Shown here piece by piece: positions 26,431 to 35,524 of a stretch of DNA of 64,000 bases (position 1 is its first letter; each line of letters opens with the position of its first letter). Position numbers and translations under genes: made by a program. The DNA lies in the NCBI RefSeq assembly GCF_000454545.1, contig NZ_CM002139.1, positions 2,834,032-2,898,031 of the forward strand. Direction: 5' to 3'. The notes under the pieces are model-generated. The model was not told the DNA's origin and ran no database searches. It saw nothing but the letters and a program-made list of their open reading frames with translations. This DNA is from Xanthomonas cassavae CFBP 4642. GTDB taxonomy: Bacteria > Pseudomonadota > Gammaproteobacteria > Xanthomonadales > Xanthomonadaceae.

Positions 26431-27120
26431 TCAGTCCGTGCCGCTGGCAGCGCGCCAGCTATGCCACAACTGCTGGACCGGCGGCGGATAGGCCGGCTTG
26501 CCGGCCAGCTCGCGCAGCAGGCGCACGCGTGCCAGCCGCGACCACACCCGATGCGGGCGAGCCAGCGCCGGCTTGCGCGGCCAGGCCCGCAACAACTGCG
26601 TGCGCCAGGCCACGGCACTGACGCCGCCGGGTGCTGCGCTATCGCCAGCCACGCGCTGGCGCGCGTCCAGCCACTGCACTGCCACGGCTGTGGCATCGCC
26701 AGGCTGCGCACGCGCAAACAGCACCGCTTCGGCGGCCACTACCGCCTCGGCGAAGCCACGCAATTGCTCCAGCGCCTGCGCAAGCGATGCGGGCTGCACG
26801 CGTGCGGCCTGCATCGCCGGCAAGGTATCGGCCAACTGCGCCCATGGCGCACGCACCGGTTCCAGCACGCGTCCCAACGGATGCCGCGACCGTTGCTCGG
26901 ACCAATCGCGCAGTTCCTGTTGCCACCACGCCAGCTTGGCATCGGCCGGCAAGGGATCGCCGGCGATGTTCATGATGTCTTCCCATTCCTGCAGCAAGGC
27001 GAACCAGGCGGCAGTCACGCGCCGCTGCGGTTCGGGAATGAAGAGTTCGGCAACCGACCATTCCGGCCAGCGGGTTCGCCACTTGTCGAGAAAACTGTCG
27101 AGGGCGCTGGATTGGCTCAT
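26431..27120 (-). CDS. squalene/phytoene synthase-like protein
   Basis: A 229-residue helical protein. The segment FALLQEWEDIMNIAG, then DAKLAWWQQELRDWS and RHPLGRVL, resembles helices of the squalene/phytoene synthase family (A-x-x-F...WW-x-x-E-L...HP). The two aspartate-rich DxxxD metal motifs are not recognisable, so catalysis is doubtful. Start MSQSSALDSFLDKW at 27118-27120, 28 bp after the phosphatase; a longer open frame overlaps that gene. Function unknown; possibly isoprenoid-related, given ubiG in the same run. Confidence 0.6.
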   Translation of the reverse strand: MSQSSALDSFLDKWRTRWPEWSVAELFIPEPQRRVTAAWFALLQEWEDIMNIAGDPLPADAKLAWWQQELRDWSEQRSRHPLGRVLEPVRAPWAQLADTLPAMQAARVQPASLAQALEQLRGFAEAVVAAEAVLFARAQPGDATAVAVQWLDARQRVAGDSAAPGGVSAVAWRTQLLRAWPRKPALARPHRVWSRLARVRLLRELAGKPAYPPPVQQLWHSWRAASGTD

Positions 27121-27148
27121 GGCGGGTCCGGACAAAAACAAAAAATGA

Positions 27149-27814
27149 TCAGGTCTGCGGCCACGTCGCCGGGTTCCACAGCAACTGCGGCGCATCGACC
27201 AGCACATCGGCCTGCCACCGCGCCGGTACATCGTCGTGCAGCCGGTAGCCCCACAACACGGCAACCGACGGCATGGCGGCCGCGCGTGCGGCGAGGATGT
27301 CGCGCTCGTCGTCGCCCACATACACGCACTGCGCCGGCGCAACGCCGATGTGCTGTGCCGCAGTCAGCAGCGGCAACGGATGCGGCTTGCGCTCGGCCAG
27401 CGTATCGCCGCCGATCAACACGGCGCAGCGCTGCTGCCACCCCAGTTGCGGCAGGATCAAGCGGGCCAGGGATTCAGGTTTGTTGGTGACAATGCCCCAG
27501 ACGCAGCCGGCGCTTTCCAGTCGCGCCAGCAGGTCTTGGACACCATCGAACAGTTGCGATCGCGTGCCGATCAAGACTTCATAGCGACTCAGGAATTCCG
27601 GCACCAGGGCTGCACGTGCCTGCTCATCGAGCTCGGCAAAGGCCACACCCAGCATCGCACGCGCGCCCTTGGACACCACCGGCCGCAGCTGCTCCAACGC
27701 CACCGGCGCACGCTCGCGCGCCGCCAGCATTGCGTTGACAGTCGCCAGCATGTCCGGCGCACTGTCCAGCAGGGTGCCATCCAGGTCGAACAACACCGCC
27801 CGCGGAAATCTCAC
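27149..27814 (-). CDS. HAD phosphatase, MupP or Gph
   Basis: A 221-residue HAD hydrolase: nucleophile motif FDLDGTLLDS at residues 9-18, GIVTNKPE, K in AERKPHPLP, and VYVGDDERDILAA. Automatic naming would be phosphoglycolate phosphatase. The gene order mtaD-ubiG-phosphatase is the same as in Pseudomonas, where this gene is MupP, the N-acetylmuramate 6-phosphate phosphatase of the peptidoglycan recycling route through UDP-MurNAc. I favour that function by context; the sequence alone does not decide. Confidence 0.82.
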   Translation of the reverse strand: MRFPRAVLFDLDGTLLDSAPDMLATVNAMLAARERAPVALEQLRPVVSKGARAMLGVAFAELDEQARAALVPEFLSRYEVLIGTRSQLFDGVQDLLARLESAGCVWGIVTNKPESLARLILPQLGWQQRCAVLIGGDTLAERKPHPLPLLTAAQHIGVAPAQCVYVGDDERDILAARAAAMPSVAVLWGYRLHDDVPARWQADVLVDAPQLLWNPATWPQT

Positions 27815-27896
27815 AGCACCACCGCCATGCCATCGCGACCAGCAAGCAGGCCAGAACCAGGAAATTTCAAAACCCCGGCCAACCGCCGTTGCGATT

Positions 27897-27930
27897 GCGA
27901 TTCCCGACTCCCGATTCCCGACTCCCCGCC
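27897..27930. repeat. single arm of heptamer-type repeat
   Basis: GATTCCCGACTCCCGATTCC and CGACTCCCC: tandem GATTCCC/GACTCCC units between the phosphatase and ubiG, directly next to the ubiG stop codon. No inverted partner was seen nearby. Confidence 0.75.
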
Positions 27931-27932
27931 CG

Positions 27933-28652
27933 TCACGTCCTCACCGCATACGCCAGATAATTGACCTCGGTACGCGAAGACAACCGCGCCCGATTGCGCC
28001 ACGGCTCGTACAGCATGCCGCTGACGTCCTCCAGCTGCAGCTCGGCGGTGCGCAACCACGCCGCCAGCTCGGACGGCTTGATGAAGTCCTTGTAGTGATG
28101 CGTGCCCTTGGGCAATAGCCGCGCGATGTACTCGGCACCGACCACCGCCAGCGCAAACGCGGCCGGGGTGCGATTGAGCGTGGACAGGAACAGCTTGCCG
28201 CCCGGCTTGAGCAGGCTGGCGCAGGCGCGAATGATCGCAGTGGGGTCCGGCACGTGTTCGAGCATCTCCATGCAGGTCACCGCATCGAAACTGCCCGGCT
28301 GTTCGGCGGCCAGGTCTTCCACCGACTGCACGCGATAATCCACCTGCACGCCCGATTCAAGGCTGTGCAGGCGCGCCACCTTGACCAGCTCCGGCGCCAG
28401 ATCGATCGCCGTGACCTGGGCGCCCAGACGCGCCATCGACTCGCTGAGCAGGCCGCCACCGCAGCCCACGTCGAGCACGCGCGCGCCGGCCAGCTCCTGG
28501 CGCGCGGACACGTACTGCAGGCGCACCGGATTGAGCGCATGCAGCGGCTTCTGCGGGCCGTCGGCGTCCCACCAGCGGTTGGCCAGCGCGGCGAACTTGT
28601 CCAGTTCGGTCTGACGGAAGTTGCCGGAGGTGGTGGAGGTATCGGGATTCAT
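27933..28652 (-). CDS. ubiG: ubiquinone biosynthesis O-methyltransferase
   Basis: SAM-dependent enzyme that does both O-methylations of ubiquinone synthesis. It has 239 residues from [20 protein letters not shown]. Motifs: [20 protein letters not shown], the SAM-binding [23 protein letters not shown], and [14 protein letters not shown] long open frame upstream overlaps mtaD and is not coding. It lies 29 bp after mtaD. Confidence 0.95.
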   Translation of the reverse strand: MNPDTSTTSGNFRQTELDKFAALANRWWDADGPQKPLHALNPVRLQYVSARQELAGARVLDVGCGGGLLSESMARLGAQVTAIDLAPELVKVARLHSLESGVQVDYRVQSVEDLAAEQPGSFDAVTCMEMLEHVPDPTAIIRACASLLKPGGKLFLSTLNRTPAAFALAVVGAEYIARLLPKGTHHYKDFIKPSELAAWLRTAELQLEDVSGMLYEPWRNRARLSSRTEVNYLAYAVRT

Positions 28653-28681
28653 AGGGAACTCCGTGAGTCGATGACGCGCGC

Positions 28682-30019
28682 TCAGGCGCGGACGGTGCGG
28701 ATGCGCTCGCGCCACTGGCGCGCATTGGCGACCAGGGCCGCGGTATCCATGTCGATGAGCTCGCGCTGCACCAGCTTGGGCCTGCCGGCGATCCACACAT
28801 CGGTGACCTGGTGGCGGCCGGCGGCGTAGATCAGCTGCGACAGCACATGATGCAGCGGTTGGGTTTCCAGTGCAGACAGGTCCACGCAGACCAGGTCGGC
28901 CTGCTTGCCGACCTCGATCGAGCCGATCCTGTCGCCGAAGCCCAGGGCACGCGCGCCGCCTAGCGTGGCCGCACGCAAGGTGGTGGCCGCATCCAGCGCG
29001 GTCGCATCGTTGGCCACTGCCTTGGCCAGGATGGCGGCGGTGCGGTTTTCGCTGAACATGTCCAGGTCGTTGTTGCTGGCGCAGCCGTCGGTGCCGATGG
29101 CCAGGTTCACGCCTGCACGCTGCAACGCACAGGCCGGGCAAAAGCCCGAGGCCAGCTTGAGATTGGATTCGGGACAATGCACCACGCTCACGCCGCGCTC
29201 GGCGCACAGGTGGATTTCCGCATCGGTGAGCTGGGTCATGTGCACCGCGATCAGGCGGTCGTTGACCAGGCCCAGGCGGTCCAGCCGCGCCAGCGGACGC
29301 TGGCCGTATTGCTTGACCGAATCGGCCACTTCCTGCTCGGTTTCGTGCGTATGCAGATGCACCGGCAGATCCAGCTGGTCGGCCAGCATGCGCACACGTT
29401 CGAAGTTGGCATCGTTGACCGTGTACGGCGCATGCGGCGCGAACGCGGTGCTGATCAGCGGATCATCGCGCCACTGGTCGTGCAACTCGCCGGCGCGGGC
29501 GAAATACTCATCGTCCGACGACGCCCAGGCGGTGGGGAAATCGATGATCACCGCGCCCACCAGCGCACGGAAGCCGTGCTGCTTGTACACGGCGGCCTGC
29601 ACATCGGCGAAGAAGTAGTTTTCATTGACGCAGGTGGTGCCGCCGCGCAGCATTTCGGCGATGGCCAGCGCGGTGCCGTCGGCGACGAACTCCGGCCCGA
29701 TCACCGCCGCTTCCACCGGCCAGATGTGCTGCTGCAGCCACACCATCAACGGCAGGTCGTCGGCCACGCCGCGCAGCAGCGTCATCGGGTTGTGCGTATG
29801 CGCATTGACCAGGCCCGGGATCAGGGCCGCGCCCGGGCGCGAGACGGTCTGGGCCGGCGCAAACCGCAGCCGCGCCTCGGCAATCGGAAGGATCGCCACG
29901 ATGACGCCGTTGCTGACCGCCACGGCGTGGTCTTCCAGCACCACCGCATGCGGCTCGATCGGCACCACGTACCCGGCTTCGATCAGCAGGTCGCAGATTT
30001 CTGGAGAAGCGTTGGTCAT
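28682..30019 (-). CDS. mtaD: 5-methylthioadenosine / S-adenosylhomocysteine deaminase
   Basis: Amidohydrolase of 445 residues related to TrzA/AtzA and SsnA. Metal ligands and family motifs: [36 protein letters not shown] and [12 protein letters not shown]. In Pseudomonas the homologue deaminates methylthioadenosine and sits next to ubiG, as here; SAH produced by UbiG may be a linked substrate. [17 protein letters not shown] is taken as the start; ATGs 12 and 42 nt farther upstream are possible. Confidence 0.88.
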   Translation of the reverse strand: MTNASPEICDLLIEAGYVVPIEPHAVVLEDHAVAVSNGVIVAILPIAEARLRFAPAQTVSRPGAALIPGLVNAHTHNPMTLLRGVADDLPLMVWLQQHIWPVEAAVIGPEFVADGTALAIAEMLRGGTTCVNENYFFADVQAAVYKQHGFRALVGAVIIDFPTAWASSDDEYFARAGELHDQWRDDPLISTAFAPHAPYTVNDANFERVRMLADQLDLPVHLHTHETEQEVADSVKQYGQRPLARLDRLGLVNDRLIAVHMTQLTDAEIHLCAERGVSVVHCPESNLKLASGFCPACALQRAGVNLAIGTDGCASNNDLDMFSENRTAAILAKAVANDATALDAATTLRAATLGGARALGFGDRIGSIEVGKQADLVCVDLSALETQPLHHVLSQLIYAAGRHQVTDVWIAGRPKLVQRELIDMDTAALVANARQWRERIRTVRA

Positions 30020-30057
30020 GAGCGAATCCATAGGAGATGTGGGGCAAACGACGTCGG

Positions 30058-30435
30058 TCATTCGGAGCCTGCGACAGGCAGGTGGCGTCGACCGTTGTAA
30101 CGCATCAGCTGTCGCTCACGGCGTGTCTGTTCGGTGGTGCGTTCGGTAGCTACGTCACTGCGGGTCGTCACGGCCCTGGCGCTCAGGACGATGTCGGCGT
30201 AGCCGGCATGCACGTGGTCGGACAGCAACAGGCTCCGGTTGGCCTGTTCGCTGATCATCTCGCCCGCGGCAGGGCTGCACACCTCGCCTTTCAGCAACGA
30301 CCACTGGCTGAGGTCGTGCTCGAGCACAGGGCGCAAGAGTATGCTGTCGCGTATCAGCAGGGTCAGCGCATCGTTTGTGCGCGTCGCAAGCTGCAGCAGC
30401 CGATTGCGCGAGCGCAGGGCACGCAAGCAACGCAC
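30058..30435 (-). CDS. hypothetical protein, possibly frame-shifted at its 5' end
   Basis: 125 codons from GTG, not recognised. The middle part (TNDALTLLIRDSILLRPVLE, SQWSLLKGEVCSPAAGEMIS) has natural protein composition. The first ten residues (RCLRALRSRN) do not, while the overlapping frame reads VVVGLWGALLACPALAQ, a good signal-peptide sequence. A single frame change near 30400 would join the two into an exported protein of about 145 residues. It lies between efp and mtaD on the same strand. Confidence 0.45.
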   Translation of the reverse strand: MRCLRALRSRNRLLQLATRTNDALTLLIRDSILLRPVLEHDLSQWSLLKGEVCSPAAGEMISEQANRSLLLSDHVHAGYADIVLSARAVTTRSDVATERTTEQTRRERQLMRYNGRRHLPVAGSE

Positions 30436-30503
30436 CCCACAGCCCTACCACGACACTGGCACCGCGCCCCGCTCGATCAGGCCAGTGTCCCGGACGCATC
30501 GTC

Positions 30504-31070
30504 TTACTTGACGCGCGCCGAGTATTCGCCCGAGCGGGTGTCGACCTTGATGATTTCGTCCTGGTTGACGAACAGCGGCACGCGCACCACCGCGCCGGTT
30601 TCCAGCGTCGCCGGCTTGCCGCCGCCGCCGGAGGTATCGCCGCGCACGCCCGGGTCGGTCTCGGTGATCTTCAGCTCGACGAAGTTCGGCGGCTGCACCC
30701 AGATCGGCGTGCCGTTCCACAGCGTCACGATGCAGTCTTCCTCGCCCTTGAGCCACTTGTCGGCGCCGCCCATGCCGGCCTTGTCGGTCTGCACCTGCTC
30801 GAAGGTTTCCGGGTCCATGAAGTGCCAGTACTCGCCATCGCTGTACAGGTAACGCATGTCGGTATCGACCACGTCGGCCACTTCCACGTCGTCGGTGGCC
30901 TTCATGGTCATTTCGACCACGCGCCCGGACTTGATGAAGCGGTACTTCATGCGGGTGAAGGCCTGGCCCTTGCCCGGCTTGACGTATTCGGTCTCGGTGA
31001 TGACCGCCGGCTCGTTGTTGACCAGGATCTTCATGCCGTTCTTGACGTCGTTCATGCCAACAGTGGCCAT
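30504..31070 (-). CDS. efp: elongation factor P
   Basis: Relieves ribosome stalling at polyproline. It has 188 residues from [16 protein letters not shown]. The loop lysine K34 in [10 protein letters not shown] is the residue beta-lysylated by EpmA after EpmB makes (R)-beta-lysine; epmB is divergently transcribed 101 bp away. Later domains include [12 protein letters not shown] and C-terminal [13 protein letters not shown]. The upstream frame extension lies in the shared promoter region and is not used. Confidence 0.96.
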
Positions 31071-31171
31071 GGTGCAGCTCCTCGATAGACCACGACCCGC
31101 CACAGTGGGGGCGGGCCGGATTAGAATGGGGCGCCCGCCGCAACCGGCGGGCATTGGTTTTGTGACCGCAC

Positions 31172-32200
31172 ATGATAACCGCAGCCCCCCTCGCCTTACA
31201 GCCATCGCCCGCCACCACCCTGCCGCCAACGCGCTGGCAGCAGCAGTGGCGCGACGCCGTGCGCGACCCGCGCGCGTTGCTGGCGCTGCTGGGCCTGGAT
31301 GCGCAGGCCGCCGGGATCAGCGATGCGGCCGCCGCGCAGTTCCCGTTGCGGGTGCCGCACGCCTTCGTGACGCGGATGCGGCATGGCGACCTCGACGATC
31401 CGCTGCTGCGCCAGGTACTGCCACTGGATGCGGAAATGCGGCCGGTACCGGGCTTCGGCCTGGACGCGGTGGGCGATGCCGCGGCCAGGACTGCCGCCGG
31501 CGTGATCCAGAAATACCGCGGCCGCGCGCTGCTGATCGCCACCGGCAGCTGCGCGGTGCACTGCCGTTACTGCTTCCGCCGCCACTTTCCCTACGCCGAA
31601 GAAACCGCCGCGCGCGACAGCTGGCGCGAGGCCGTGGCCGCGATCGCCGCCGATGCGGACATTGACGAAGTGCTGCTGTCCGGCGGCGACCCGCTGTCGC
31701 TGGCCACGCCCAAGCTGGTCGAACTCACCGACGCGCTGGCCGCCATTGGGCATCTCAAGCGGCTGCGCATCCACAGCCGCCTGCCCGTGGTGCTGCCGGC
31801 GCGCGTGGATGCGCCTTTGCTGGCCTGGCTGCGCAGCCTGCCATGGCCGGTGGCGTTCGTGATCCATGCCAACCACGCCAACGAATTCGATGCCGAGGTG
31901 GACGCGGCGATGCAGGCACTGCGTGGCGCTGGCGCGCAGATGCTCAATCAGGCCGTGTTGCTGCGCGGCGTCAACGACAGCGTGGACGCGCTGGCCGCGC
32001 TGAGCGAACGCAGCTTCGCTGCCGGCGTGCTGCCCTATTACCTGCACCAGCTCGATCGTGTGGCCGGCGTGGCGCACTTCGAGGTGGACGACGCCCACGC
32101 GCGCGCCCTGCATGCGCAACTGGCCACGCGCCTGTCCGGGTATCTGGTGCCACGATTGGTGCGCGAAATTCCCGGCGATACCGGCAAGCGTCCGCTGTAA
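31172..32200 (+). CDS. epmB: EF-P beta-lysylation protein (lysine 2,3-aminomutase)
   Basis: Radical-SAM enzyme that converts lysine to beta-lysine for EF-P modification. It has 342 residues with the cluster cysteines C127, C131 and C134 in [15 protein letters not shown], then [17 protein letters not shown] and LPYYLHQLD. It lacks the C-terminal extension of clostridial KamA, as expected for EpmB. Divergent from efp, which supports this specific role. EpmA is not in the window. Confidence 0.93.
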
Positions 32201-32224
32201 CCGCCCTTACCTCAGCCCACTCCG

Positions 32225-32297
32225 TCGCAGGAGCGCACCCGGGCGCGACGAAGCTTTACCGGTAACGCCCCATCGCGCCCAGGTGCGCTCCTACGCA
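32225..32297. repeat. REP-like inverted repeat, copy 1
   Basis: CGCAGGAGCGCACCCGGGCG ... CGCGCCCAGGTGCGCTCCTA: two inverted arms separated by about 22 bp, of the GTAGGAGCG family. It lies downstream of epmB. Confidence 0.8.
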
Positions 32298-32356
32298 GTT
32301 ATCGGGCACTGCGCCAAGTCCCCGGTGATGACCGCTGCAACGACCCAAACACGCTC

Positions 32357-32426
32357 TTCGCAGGAGCGCACCCGGGCGCGATGGAGCCACCAGTAAAGCC
32401 CGTTGCGCTCGGGCGCGCTCCTACGC
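32357..32426. repeat. REP-like inverted repeat, copy 2
   Basis: CGCAGGAGCGCACCCGGGCG ... GCGCTCGGGCGCGCTCCTAC. It is almost the same as copy 1, 130 bp away in the same orientation, forming a two-unit cluster between convergent genes. Confidence 0.8.
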
Positions 32427-32429
32427 TGC

Positions 32430-34547
32430 TCAGCCTGCAGCGATCAGCTTGACCATATCGGCCGGGCTCAACGGCCTGCTGAACCAGTAGCCCTGGCCCA
32501 GATCGCAGCCGCGCTCGCGCAGCAGATTGAACTGCGCCTCCTGCTCGATGCCCTCGGCCACCACCGTGATGCCCAGCGAATGCGCCATGTTGATGATGGC
32601 CGTGGTCAGGGCCAGATCGTCGGGGTCGCGCTGCAGGTCGGCAATGAAGCTCTTGTCGATCTTGACCCCGTCCACCGGCACCTGACGCAGATGGCTCAGG
32701 CCCGAGAAGCCGGTGCCGAAGTCGTCCAGCCACACCTTCACCCCGGTGCGATGCAGCTGGTCGAGCAGACTGGCCGCCATCATCTCGTCGCCGATCACCG
32801 CCGTTTCGGTCAGTTCCAGGTGCAGGCGCGCGGCCGGCAGCCCGGATTCGGCCAGGCATTCGGCCACGGTGTCGATCAACGCCCCGCTGCGGAGCTGGCG
32901 TGGCGAGACGTTGACCGAAATGAACAGCCCCTCGCCCACCATCGGCCATTGCGCCGCTTCCAGGCAGGCCGCGCGCAGCACCTTGGGGCCGATCACCTCG
33001 ATCAGCCCGCTCTGCTCGGCGATGTCGATGAAGGTGGACGGCGCGATCGTGCCCAGCGCCGGGTGTTGCCAGCGCAGCAACACCTCCACGCCCACCAGCA
33101 CACGGTCGCTGGTGCGGTAGATCGGCTGGTACACCAATCGCAATTCGTCGCGCTCCCAGGCGCCACGCAACTCATGTTCCATATGCACGCGACGCTCCAC
33201 CGCATGATCGGCGGCGCGACTGTAGAACCGGTGGCAGTTCTTGCCTGCCACCTTGGCCTGGTACATCGCGATGTCGCCGTTCTTCAGTAGCGCGGTGGCG
33301 TCGTTGGCATCGTCGGGGAACAGGGTGATGCCGATCGAGGTTCCCAGGAACACCTCGCGCCCCTGCACGTTCAATGGCCGGCTCAGTTCGTGCACCAGGC
33401 GTTCCGCCAGCTGCGCGGCCAGCAGGGCGACGTCGCCGCTTTGCAGCAGGATCACGAACTCGTCGCCACCGAAGCGCGCCAGGATCGCGTCTTCCCCACC
33501 CAGCGCGGAGACCGCGCGGCTGATGCGGCTGGCGAACTGCAACAAGGCCTCGTCGCCGGCTTCGTGACCGAGGGTGTCGTTGACCCGCTTGAAATCGTCG
33601 ATATCGGCGAACAGCAATGCCAGCTTGCTGTCGGTGCTGCGCGCGGTGTTGAGCAGGTAATTCAGCCCTTCGCGGAAGCCCAGCCGGTTGGTCAGCCCGG
33701 TCAGCGCATCGGTGTAGGCCATATGGCGCACTTCGCGGTCGTGCCGGGCGATGCTCTCGCTCATGCGGCCGAAGGCGGAGATCAGCTCACCGATCTCGTC
33801 GTTGCGCGGATGCGGCGGCAGCTGCACCGCATAGTCGCCACGCTCGATCTGCCGCGCCGCTGCCGCCAGCAAGCGCACCGGCGCCACCAGCGTGCGTTGC
33901 ACGTAGATCGCCAGCAACACTCCCAGCCCGACCAGCGCCGCCAGCAGCACCAGCAGCCAGCCCAGGTCGCGCTTGCCGATCGCATTGAGGTTTTCGACCA
34001 GGGTCAAATTGGCGCCGGACTCGATCTTGCGCACGCGCTCGCGCGACATGCCCACGCGCACGCCGCCGATGCGCTGGTCGCCGATCGTGATCGGCACCGT
34101 CACGTCCAGCACCTCGGGCGAGGATTGCAGCAGCATGGTCTGCGCCGTGGCCGCCGTGGCCGCCAGCGGGTCGTTCATCTGCTGGCCGTAGCGCTGCAGG
34201 TTGGGCGTGCCGTCGTGTACCAGCCGCCCACGCCGATCGAACACCAGCACGTAGCTCACCACCTGCTGGCGCGAGGCATTGCGCACCAGCGCGCCCACCG
34301 CGCCCAGGTCCGAGTAATACAGGGGATTGGCCAGGCCGGAGGCCAACTCGGTGGCCAGCGTCTCGCCGCGGGTGCGCAGGCTGCGGTCGAACAGCTCGTG
34401 CAGGATCTGCGCGCTCAAGCCGCGGACTTCGCGCTGCATGGCGCTCTGGCGCTGCAGCAGCGAGGCCAGGATCGCGCCGACCAGCAGCAGGGTCAGCGCC
34501 ATGACCAACAGGAAACGTGCCTGCAACCCGAAGCGCACCTGACTCAT
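32430..34547 (-). CDS. membrane GGDEF-EAL protein
   Basis: Cyclic-di-GMP enzyme of 705 residues. TM helix at about 12-32, a periplasmic domain to about 195, TM helix at 196-216, then a HAMP-like segment. The GGDEF domain has an intact catalytic GGDEF at 360-364. The EAL domain has EVLLRW (488-493) in place of EAL, with ETAVIGDE, DDFGTGFSGL, KIDKSF and EGIE present, so phosphodiesterase activity is plausible. The start overlaps the stop of a periplasmic binding protein gene (ATGA). I infer that the pair senses a periplasmic ligand and changes c-di-GMP. Confidence 0.92.
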   Translation of the reverse strand: MSQVRFGLQARFLLVMALTLLLVGAILASLLQRQSAMQREVRGLSAQILHELFDRSLRTRGETLATELASGLANPLYYSDLGAVGALVRNASRQQVVSYVLVFDRRGRLVHDGTPNLQRYGQQMNDPLAATAATAQTMLLQSSPEVLDVTVPITIGDQRIGGVRVGMSRERVRKIESGANLTLVENLNAIGKRDLGWLLVLLAALVGLGVLLAIYVQRTLVAPVRLLAAAARQIERGDYAVQLPPHPRNDEIGELISAFGRMSESIARHDREVRHMAYTDALTGLTNRLGFREGLNYLLNTARSTDSKLALLFADIDDFKRVNDTLGHEAGDEALLQFASRISRAVSALGGEDAILARFGGDEFVILLQSGDVALLAAQLAERLVHELSRPLNVQGREVFLGTSIGITLFPDDANDATALLKNGDIAMYQAKVAGKNCHRFYSRAADHAVERRVHMEHELRGAWERDELRLVYQPIYRTSDRVLVGVEVLLRWQHPALGTIAPSTFIDIAEQSGLIEVIGPKVLRAACLEAAQWPMVGEGLFISVNVSPRQLRSGALIDTVAECLAESGLPAARLHLELTETAVIGDEMMAASLLDQLHRTGVKVWLDDFGTGFSGLSHLRQVPVDGVKIDKSFIADLQRDPDDLALTTAIINMAHSLGITVVAEGIEQEAQFNLLRERGCDLGQGYWFSRPLSPADMVKLIAAG

Positions 34548-35473
34548 TCCATTTCATCCTTGACGTGCTGCAAGCCGGCGCTAAATGCATCCAGGCGCCT
34601 GCGGCTCCCCTCATCCACAGGATGAAACGCGGTGGTGCCGAAGAAACGCTTCAGTGCCGGGCCAGCCTTCGGGTCGGAAGCAGCCTGTAATAGCACGATG
34701 CGCAGGCGGCGTTCCACCGCCGGTTCCATCCCCGTGCGCACCATCTCCACCGCACGCGGCACCGGCGCACTGCGGTGCACGATACGGAAATCGCGCTTGA
34801 ACGCTGGCGGCAGATGCCGCTCGTCGTCCCAATCGAGATTGCTGAAGGCGCCGGCATCGATCAGGCGTTTGTGCACGAACGCGGCGATGTTCAATTTCGA
34901 TCCGACCATCAGGTAACCGACCGAACCCATCACCTGGGTGTCATCTGGCGAGAGCAGCACGTCGCAGGCGATGCCACTGCGCATCAACTCCAGCATCGGC
35001 ACAAGGTAACCGCTGGTGGACGAGGCGTTCTGCAATGCCAGGGTATGCCCGCGCAGCTGCCCGAGCGACTGGATCGGGCTGTCGCGGCGCACGAAGAACA
35101 CGGTATGGAAGTCGCGCACGCCGCCACGCTCGGTCATCAGCAACGGGTGTGCGCTGCCGCGCTGCTCCAGCAACATGGCCGCACCGGTGGTTTCGCTGAC
35201 CCAGTCGACCCGGCCACGCCGCAGGTAGCTGGACATCTGTCGCGCATCCGGCGCCATCAGGATCTCGCCGCGACGGATGCCCACCTCGCGCATGCGCGGC
35301 ACCACGTAGTCCAGCAGCGGCTTGAGTTGATCGTAATGCGTTGCCGGATCATCGCTGATCCGCCCTAGCACCAATACCGAGGAAGGCGCTGCCGCAGCCG
35401 TCACGGCCAAGCCTGCCCCGGCGATCAGCCAGCAGGCAATCAGACACCATCGTAGACCGCGCAAAACCGACAC
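34544..35473 (-). CDS. periplasmic PhnD-like substrate-binding protein
   Basis: A 309-residue type-II periplasmic binding protein with an N-terminal signal (CLIACWLIAGAGLAVTAAAA). Family features: LGRISDDPATHYDQLKPLLD, RGRVDWVSETTGAAMLL, FFVRRDSPIQSLGQLRGHTL, SSTSGYLVPM. Related proteins bind phosphate, phosphite or phosphonate for ABC transporters, but no permease or ATPase is adjacent. The 3' end overlaps the GGDEF-EAL gene, so a sensory role is more likely than uptake. Ligand unknown. Confidence 0.82.
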   Translation of the reverse strand: MSVLRGLRWCLIACWLIAGAGLAVTAAAAPSSVLVLGRISDDPATHYDQLKPLLDYVVPRMREVGIRRGEILMAPDARQMSSYLRRGRVDWVSETTGAAMLLEQRGSAHPLLMTERGGVRDFHTVFFVRRDSPIQSLGQLRGHTLALQNASSTSGYLVPMLELMRSGIACDVLLSPDDTQVMGSVGYLMVGSKLNIAAFVHKRLIDAGAFSNLDWDDERHLPPAFKRDFRIVHRSAPVPRAVEMVRTGMEPAVERRLRIVLLQAASDPKAGPALKRFFGTTAFHPVDEGSRRRLDAFSAGLQHVKDEME

Positions 35474-35524
35474 TCCCCTAGAGCCGCCGACAGCCTAGCC
35501 GAATCTTTGAAGATGTGACAGACG

